A stretch of DNA of 64,000 bases from assembly GCF_000963865.1 (NCBI RefSeq), contig NZ_CP011071.1, positions 1,678,501 through 1,742,500 of the forward strand. The letters are read 5' to 3'. The notes below the pieces were generated by a model. The model had not been told where the DNA came from. It saw nothing but the letters and a program-made list of their open reading frames with translations, and ran no database searches. The DNA is from Flagellimonas lutaonensis (GTDB lineage Bacteria; Bacteroidota; Bacteroidia; Flavobacteriales; Flavobacteriaceae). Position 1 is the stretch's first letter, and each line of letters begins with the position of its first letter. A program made the position numbers and the translations under genes. Below are positions 58,514-64,000 of this stretch, piece by piece.

Positions 58514-60788
58514 ACCTCAAGGTCTTGATGGTCATAATCGCATCGTTGAGCACAAAAGGCATGGGAATGCTCGTGTCGGGCCGGTCGGGCACCGAAAATT
58601 GTGGATGGTTCAACAAGTCGTTCGAAGATTCATAGAAAACAAGTTCCAAAATAGCATCTTTGGGATAGATGAGGGCCAGTTCTGTATAGTCGTTGTTGGA
58701 TATGAAGTGCGTCACCAATTTACCGTTCCTCCTGTTGTTGAGGTAATGTTCAGAAAGTGGTATTTGGTTGACAGTGGCCGCTGATATGGGGGTGTCGTTG
58801 GTGAACACATCTAGGCGGTTGACCGGGCGCTGGGGCGCGACACATATTTCGAGGTGGCGGTCTGCACCGATCAAGGTGTCTATGACCACATCGATTTCTG
58901 GATATTTCAACGCTTTGGCCGGGGCCTCAGAAGTGTAAGTGAACGACGAGCCATATTTGCTGGCGATGGTTTTGATCTGGCTTTTGTCGACCTCTTGCAA
59001 ACGGTCTCCGAAAAATTGTGCATTCCAGTCGATCAACTGTTTATCGTACGTGGCCCAATTTGCACTTTCTGCATCTATGTCGTAAACATACAGCAAACTG
59101 CTTGGTTTGGGGCTTTCTTCGGTAAAGTCGGAATTGATGTGGGCCGCGATGCTGAAAGCCGCAAACAAGAGCAGAAACAACAACCCAAAACGCCATTTGT
59201 TCTTCAGTTCAACAAAAAACGGCAGGGCCAGGGCAAATGCAAGGGTAACAAAGAGTGTGCTGGCTGCCATCATCTTGAGTCCGAGTCCCACAGGAAACAT
59301 TTTAACGAATGGAGCAAAAATACAGACAGCGGGCAAAGCCAAAAACACCAATAAAAAGGCATTCGGCTTTTTTTGGTTGATGTGCACCAAGAGTCCGGCC
59401 AGCAATCCGAATACGGGAAGTATAAAAAAACTGGCTCCTTTTAGGTAGGTACTTGCCAGAAAGCAAATGACCAGCCATATGACCGCAGGGGCCACCAGAA
59501 GATTGGCCTTGTCTATTTTTCGAACCTGATAGTACGCCAAGAAACAAATGCCCAACGATAGAAACACAAAGGTATAGATGTAGGTATGGCCATTATAAGT
59601 GAACCCGTGTAAGATGTCTTTAAAACCGGGGTACCACCATTTGAGCGCAGGCCAACTGAAATGGGCCACAAGACCATTAATGGCCAAAGTGGAGATAAGC
59701 GGCACAAAACCGATAAAGACCGATTTTAGGTCGAGCACGCCTTTTTTAAAACCGTAGGCCAAAAGCACCAGAAACAACACCACGGCGAGGCCCCACATGG
59801 GCCAAATCCACTCAAAGGGATAAGTAACAAGGCCAAACACCGGAACATTAAAATACACAAAGTCGTCAAGACTTTTGAGATGGGTCAGGTCGGCATCAGC
59901 AAAATGTGTTAAAAGCGGCATGAGATAACTGCCTTGGTGGGCCAAAGACTCCCTGTCTAAGCGACTGTAGTTGTCAAGAGCTGTATGATAGTCGTAATGG
60001 TCGTCGATAAAGGCGAAATTAAAGCCTTCAATATCACCATCTTCCCTGAAAACCGTAAGATCCGTATCATTGGGCAACATTTTGTAGATGCTATATGCCA
60101 ATGAATTGGCCACGGGATATCTCGGATTGGCCTTTGTGAATTCTGCTATCATAGTGCCATTACCTCGATTGGTCTCAATGAGCATATAGCTGGGGCCGCC
60201 ACTGCCGCGAGCCTCAAAATTCAGTGCCAGCCCCACATCTTTGGCCCATGAATGTTGGTTTACGAAAAGGTCGGCACCGTTAAGGCCCAATTCTTCAGCG
60301 TCGGTAAGGAGTATGATGACATCATTTTTTTGCGTTTTACCGCTTTCCAAAAATGCCCTGATGCCCTCTAAAACGGTGGCCACCCCGCTAGCGGCATCAC
60401 TGGCGCCCAATGATGAATGCGGACTACTGTCGTAATGCGACATTACAACCAGTGCCTTGCCATTGCCAGAACCTTTTATCCTCGCCAAAATATTGATCGC
60501 TTTGCTCAAGTTGCCCCAGTCGCCGGCGGTATAGCCCTCTTGGGTAAAGGTTTCCAACCCCATTTTTTTAAGTTCGGCCAAAATGTATTGCCGTACCGTT
60601 GCATGTGCCTTGAACCCCACCGCATGGGGTTCTTGGGACATGTTCTTGACATGCTCCAATGCCCTATCAACAGAGAAATCGGTTTTGGCACTTTCCAAGT
60701 CGGCACGGTAATCGGGCATCAGCACTTTAAAGCTGGCATATGTAGCCATAAGCAGCAATAAGAGGCCTAAGGTTCTAGAAAGTTTCAT
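58506..60788 (-). CDS. M28-family zinc peptidase with membrane domain
   Basis: A 760-residue protein: N-terminal anchor (LGLLLLLMATYASFKV), a zinc aminopeptidase domain (about 80-310) with HYDSSPHSSLGASDAASG and TDAEELGLNG metal/catalytic motifs, then about eight membrane helices and a C-terminal extracytoplasmic domain. The layout recalls ER metallopeptidase-type M28 proteins. It probably acts in the periplasm on peptides; substrate unknown. Confidence 0.88.
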   Translation of the reverse strand: MKLSRTLGLLLLLMATYASFKVLMPDYRADLESAKTDFSVDRALEHVKNMSQEPHAVGFKAHATVRQYILAELKKMGLETFTQEGYTAGDWGNLSKAINILARIKGSGNGKALVVMSHYDSSPHSSLGASDAASGVATVLEGIRAFLESGKTQKNDVIILLTDAEELGLNGADLFVNQHSWAKDVGLALNFEARGSGGPSYMLIETNRGNGTMIAEFTKANPRYPVANSLAYSIYKMLPNDTDLTVFREDGDIEGFNFAFIDDHYDYHTALDNYSRLDRESLAHQGSYLMPLLTHFADADLTHLKSLDDFVYFNVPVFGLVTYPFEWIWPMWGLAVVLFLVLLAYGFKKGVLDLKSVFIGFVPLISTLAINGLVAHFSWPALKWWYPGFKDILHGFTYNGHTYIYTFVFLSLGICFLAYYQVRKIDKANLLVAPAVIWLVICFLASTYLKGASFFILPVFGLLAGLLVHINQKKPNAFLLVFLALPAVCIFAPFVKMFPVGLGLKMMAASTLFVTLAFALALPFFVELKNKWRFGLLFLLLFAAFSIAAHINSDFTEESPKPSSLLYVYDIDAESANWATYDKQLIDWNAQFFGDRLQEVDKSQIKTIASKYGSSFTYTSEAPAKALKYPEIDVVIDTLIGADRHLEICVAPQRPVNRLDVFTNDTPISAATVNQIPLSEHYLNNRRNGKLVTHFISNNDYTELALIYPKDAILELVFYESSNDLLNHPQFSVPDRPDTSIPMPFVLNDAIMTIKTLRFE

Positions 60789-60908
60789 ACAGCTATACTG
60801 GGTTATAAGTAGATAAAAGTATAAAGGGATGACATATTATACTGCGAAAAATTTAAATATTTCGTTAAAATTCACTAACTTTATTAATCACCCTTAAACC
60901 AAATCAAC

Positions 60909-61379
60909 ATGGGAATCAAGAGTTTTCAAGGAGCTAGAGCGAAAGTCGATCCCAAAAAGGGGTATGATGTCCCTATTTTGGTGGAGGACTATATGACGAA
61001 AAAATTGGTCACTTTTTCACCAGACCAATCAATATTGGAGGTTATGGAGGCTTTTGCCAAGTACCATATCTCTGGTGGACCTGTTATGGATGACAACGGA
61101 TTTTTGGTCGGGATCATTTCTGAGGCTGACTGTATGAAACAAATTTCAGAAAGCCGTTATTTCAACCAACCAATTCTTGACAAGAGCGTGGAACGCTTTA
61201 TGTCCAAGAATGTTGAGACCATTCCGCATGACATGAGCATTTTTGATGCTGCAGGAGTTTTTGATCGGCATAACCGAAGAAGGCTTCCAGTGATGAAAGA
61301 TGGTTTATTGGTAGGTCAGATAAGCCGCAAAGATGTGGTGATTGCCGCATTGAAACTTAGTGGTGCAAACTGGAAATAA
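60909..61379 (+). CDS. CBS-domain pair protein
   Basis: A 156-residue protein with two CBS domains (VEDYMTKKLVTFSPDQSILE; VERFMSKNVETIPHDMSIFD), which bind adenylates and regulate other proteins. It starts MGIKSFQGARAKVDPKKGYD, a short basic extension. Single gene between divergent and convergent neighbours; partner unknown. Confidence 0.88.
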   Translation: MGIKSFQGARAKVDPKKGYDVPILVEDYMTKKLVTFSPDQSILEVMEAFAKYHISGGPVMDDNGFLVGIISEADCMKQISESRYFNQPILDKSVERFMSKNVETIPHDMSIFDAAGVFDRHNRRRLPVMKDGLLVGQISRKDVVIAALKLSGANWK

Positions 61380-61515
61380 AAAGCCCCCTCTATCTCCCCC
61401 CAAAGGGTAGAACTTTTGGGCAATTCATAGAGCTATCCATAACCATATTTCCTATCGAAACAAGACTGCCCCAGTAAACTTATAGCCCTCCCCTTAGAGG
61501 AGTGTTGGTAGGGGT
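61380..61515. repeat. Intergenic C/G-rich repeat relic
   Basis: A gap with C-rich and G-rich tracts (CCCCCTCTATCTCCCCCC near 61383 and CCCTCCCCTTAGAGGAGTG near 61487) that can partly pair. It resembles degraded small intergenic repeats in this family. No ORF. Confidence 0.35.
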
Positions 61516-61869
61516 CTATTCCCTTTTTACAATCATGTAATGGTCATTGTCCAAGGGTAGATATCCGAGGTCGTACACGAAGAAATAGGTGCTCCCTTTT
61601 TTGGTGGTATATAGGTTGGTGATGTATTCGAAGTCAAATCCCTTGTCGAGCAGGCGGGTCTTGGTGGTACGCGTCTTGCCATCTTTCAATTCAAAACTGT
61701 CCAAAATCCGATAGTTTTTACGCAATCGGTTGTTGATATTCCGAATCAGGTTTTTGCTGTCTTTGTTCAACTTGTTGTTATAGGCATTGCGACAGTAATC
61801 GGAACAGAATTTTTTGTCGATTCTACCACGGATTTCGGCGCCGCATTCCAAACAATCACGTTTTGCCAT
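61516..61869 (-). CDS. Zinc-ribbon hypothetical protein
   Basis: I choose the ATG at 61869 (MAKRDCLECG), 117 residues. An N-terminal zinc ribbon of two CxxC/CxxxC pairs is clear (CLECGAEIRGRIDKKFCSDY, then CRNAYNN). The C-terminal part (LDKGFDFEYITNLYTTKKGS, YLPLDNDHYMIVKR) is a compact domain of unknown function. It starts 18 bp after the stop of the BNR-repeat gene and is probably co-transcribed with it. Confidence 0.8.
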   Translation of the reverse strand: MAKRDCLECGAEIRGRIDKKFCSDYCRNAYNNKLNKDSKNLIRNINNRLRKNYRILDSFELKDGKTRTTKTRLLDKGFDFEYITNLYTTKKGSTYFFVYDLGYLPLDNDHYMIVKRE

Positions 61870-61887
61870 AATAGCGTTTTTCACTGG

Positions 61888-64000
61888 TCAATCATTGTCA
61901 TGTAGCAAAATAGCAGGTAATTCCAAGGTTTTGTAAAGATTGTTGAATTCTTGCATTTCGGTATTGACAATGGCATTTTTCTCTTTTTCGTACACTGCCC
62001 AATCGGCCAATAGGTCGTTCAGGCGTTCTTTGGCACCTTCGGTGACCTTGGGCTCTGCCACATCCACAAAATCTTTCAGATGCATGAAATCGGCATTTAG
62101 TTGGTTGTTGAAGTTGATAACATCTTGAAAGGTCTTTTGCTGGGGCTGAATGAGATTCTCTTCCCAAACGGTGATCCGCTCCATCAAGGTCTTGCCTTTT
62201 TCAAGCAGTTCTTTCGCCTTGTCTTGGTCTTCCAATAATTTTTCGTAGTGCTTCAATTGTGCTTTGGCCGAGCGCATTTGGTTGACGGCTGCGTGCATCT
62301 CTTTGAGGGTCTTTTCAATTTTGAGCAAAACTTCCTGTTGTTCTGCATAATCGCTTGGTGTGCCCTCGATAGTTGGATTGGCCAGAATGGTCGCGCTGGT
62401 TTCCACGGTTTTGCCCCCAAACGTCAGTCGCAGGTCGTAGGTGCCCGGGGCCACCCTAGAACCGCCATAATTGCCAAAGATAAAAACCTTGTTCACAGCC
62501 GGAATGGCTTCGCGCCTAAAATCCCAAGTGAAGCGATTGTACCCTTTTTTGGAGGGAAGTACCTGTGGCTTTGGCGGCCCACCAGGCCATGATGTAAAAT
62601 CTTTTGGTTTTTGGTCGGTGTAGGTGCGAATGACCTGTCCGTTATCCAAAACCTCCAATTTCAAATCCATTGAATCGGCCTTTTTCGGAAGGTAATAATC
62701 GATTGTAACGCCTGATTTGGGGTTTTCTCCCAAGCCTGGCACCTGTTTTTCGGTGCTTCCGCCAAAAATGCGGTACGCTGGTTTGGGTTGTACGATTTTC
62801 AAGGTTTCAGCAGTGCCGAAACTGTTTTGGATGGCGCCCAGATCATCCAAAATCCAAAAAGAGCGGCCGGCTGTTGCGGCCACAAGGTCATTGTCTTGAA
62901 TGGTAAGATCGTTAATGGGCACCACTGGTAGGTTCAATTGAAATTTCTGCCAATGCTGACCATCATCCAACGAAACATACAATCCCGTTTCCGTGCCGGC
63001 ATAGAGCAGCCCTTTTTTCTTTTTGTCTTCCCGCACTACACGAACAAAGGTGTGCTTGTCGGTAATGCCATTGGTGATTTTGGTCCATGTTTGGCCGTAA
63101 TCGGTCGTTTTTAAAATATACGGACTCAAATCCATGAATTTATACCGCATTACAGCGATGTACGCTGTACCTGCGTCGTGGGGCGATACCTCGATGCTAT
63201 TGACAATGCCCTCTTTCAGGTTTGGGGGCGTGATGTTCTCCCAATTGGCACCCCCATTTTTGGTGATGTGCACCAAACCATCATCGCTGCCTGCATAGAG
63301 AACGCCCTGTTCATGGGGTGATTCGACAAGGTACATAATGGTGTTGTAGTTTTCACCTCCTGCGGCCTCGTTCGTATACGGCCCTCCACCCGGGCCTTGC
63401 TTTTCTTTCTCGTCACGGGTAAGGTCTGGACTCACGACTTCCCAACTATGGCCGCCATCTTGGGTTTTGAATGCCACATTGCCGGCATGGTAGATCGTGT
63501 TTCGGTCATGGGGCGAGCTGATGATGGGAGCATTCCAGTTATAGCGGAACTTAAAATCTTTAGGTACTTTGCCCAGCCCCAGTTCGGGATAGGCCTTGAT
63601 GGGTTTCCCCTCTCGGGAGGCTTTCATCCATTTTTCGATGATGCCCTGGTAGCAGCCACCAAATACCACTTCAGGATTATCGGGGTCAAAGGCCAGATAG
63701 GCACTTTCACAGCCTGCCACCGAGTACCAGTCTTTCCAGTCAATGCCCTGATCATTGGTGCGGCTGGCAATGGCAATGGCAGAATTGTCTTGTTGCCCTC
63801 CATAGACATTGTAAGGGACCAAGTTGTCGGTAATGACCCTATAAAACTGTGCCGTGGGCTGGTTTTGTTGGGAGCTCCAACTTTTGCCCCCATTGTTGCT
63901 CACGTTGGCACCGCCGTCGTTGGCGTTGATCATGACATTGTTGTCTTTAGGATGTATCCATAGATCATGGTTGTCTCCATGTGGCGTGGACACGGGCACA
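61888..64000 (-). CDS. VPS10/sortilin-type BNR-repeat protein, 5' end outside the window
   Basis: About 703 residues of the C-terminal part are seen; the start lies beyond the right edge. A beta-propeller with repeated WxxI/GxxDGLxxS Asp-box units (AFKTQDGGHSWEVVSPD; YAGSDDGLVHITKNGGANWE; ILKTTDYGQTWTKI; GTETGLYVSLDDGQHWQKF) is followed by a beta-sandwich (RVAPGTYDLRLTFGG) and helical C-terminus. Such proteins are often called glycosyl hydrolase or VPS10 domain proteins in Bacteroidota; the enzymatic role is not shown. Confidence 0.85.
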   Translation of the reverse strand, partial: VPVSTPHGDNHDLWIHPKDNNVMINANDGGANVSNNGGKSWSSQQNQPTAQFYRVITDNLVPYNVYGGQQDNSAIAIASRTNDQGIDWKDWYSVAGCESAYLAFDPDNPEVVFGGCYQGIIEKWMKASREGKPIKAYPELGLGKVPKDFKFRYNWNAPIISSPHDRNTIYHAGNVAFKTQDGGHSWEVVSPDLTRDEKEKQGPGGGPYTNEAAGGENYNTIMYLVESPHEQGVLYAGSDDGLVHITKNGGANWENITPPNLKEGIVNSIEVSPHDAGTAYIAVMRYKFMDLSPYILKTTDYGQTWTKITNGITDKHTFVRVVREDKKKKGLLYAGTETGLYVSLDDGQHWQKFQLNLPVVPINDLTIQDNDLVAATAGRSFWILDDLGAIQNSFGTAETLKIVQPKPAYRIFGGSTEKQVPGLGENPKSGVTIDYYLPKKADSMDLKLEVLDNGQVIRTYTDQKPKDFTSWPGGPPKPQVLPSKKGYNRFTWDFRREAIPAVNKVFIFGNYGGSRVAPGTYDLRLTFGGKTVETSATILANPTIEGTPSDYAEQQEVLLKIEKTLKEMHAAVNQMRSAKAQLKHYEKLLEDQDKAKELLEKGKTLMERITVWEENLIQPQQKTFQDVINFNNQLNADFMHLKDFVDVAEPKVTEGAKERLNDLLADWAVYEKEKNAIVNTEMQEFNNLYKTLELPAILLHDND

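Overview
The window looks like a chromosomal segment from a marine-type member of the Flavobacteriaceae (Bacteroidota). Three things point there. Promoters fit the Bacteroidota -7 consensus TAnnTTTG, often sitting directly on the start codon. Protein families are typical of the phylum: TonB receptors with a carboxypeptidase-like N-terminal domain, lipoproteins, GH16, DUF2141, an RMD1/YagE protein, a feoB-linked Cys-rich peptide, and a B12-dependent mutase. There is little sign of strong Shine-Dalgarno sequences. No phage, plasmid, IS transposase or CRISPR array was seen.

Layout. 1-5.9 kb: a TetR-controlled TolC/MFP/RND efflux operon, with the RND gene cut by the window edge. 6.0-10.2 kb: an ECF sigma factor with a small membrane partner, then isoprenoid/carotenoid genes (GGPP synthase, lycopene cyclase) around a lipoprotein. 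10.2-15.4 kb: a metal-homeostasis locus (TonB receptor, DtxR-type repressor, ZIP transporter, frameshifted VIT/CCC1 transporter). 15.5-21.8 kb: SDR, acetamidase/formamidase-like, S9 peptidase, GH16 and small secreted proteins. 21.9-25.3 kb: feoA-feoB-Cys-rich peptide, then SCO. 25.5-29.8 kb: RseP protease, tRNA-Asn with a GIY-YIG gene and a broken tRNA copy, and methylmalonyl-CoA mutase. 30.1-49.0 kb: aldehyde dehydrogenase, then a sulfur island of Crp/Fnr regulator, SulP, persulfide-dioxygenase-like MBL-rhodanese, HMA protein, rhodaneses, sulfite dehydrogenase pair, TolC/MFP/RND pump, DUF2892, two YeeE/YedE proteins, and MoaE/MoaC. 49.3-53.0 kb: polyamine genes (arginine decarboxylase, agmatinase, deoxyhypusine-synthase-like). 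53.0-64 kb: a frameshifted RMD1 gene, a Gfo/Idh/MocA remnant, L-threonine dehydrogenase, an M28 peptidase, a CBS protein, and a VPS10/BNR-repeat protein cut by the right edge.

The most interesting system is the sulfur island. Five promoters (sulP, MBL-rhodanese, stand-alone rhodanese, sulfite dehydrogenase, TolC/MFP/RND) carry a GTAAC-N4-GTTAC palindrome. In every case it sits exactly 22 bp upstream of a TAnnTTTG-like -7 box, which is the geometry of a class II Crp/Fnr activator. The regulator encoded at the island edge, which has a C-x5-CC cluster, is the obvious candidate. The genes could convert persulfide to sulfite and then sulfate, move sulfur anions, and pump out an unknown compound.

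A second regulatory story is a TTTAGA-N4-TCTAAA palindrome overlapping the -7 box of the metal-locus TonB receptor, divergent from the DtxR-type gene. Two genes (VIT family and RMD1 family) carry single frameshifts, which could be real or assembly indels.
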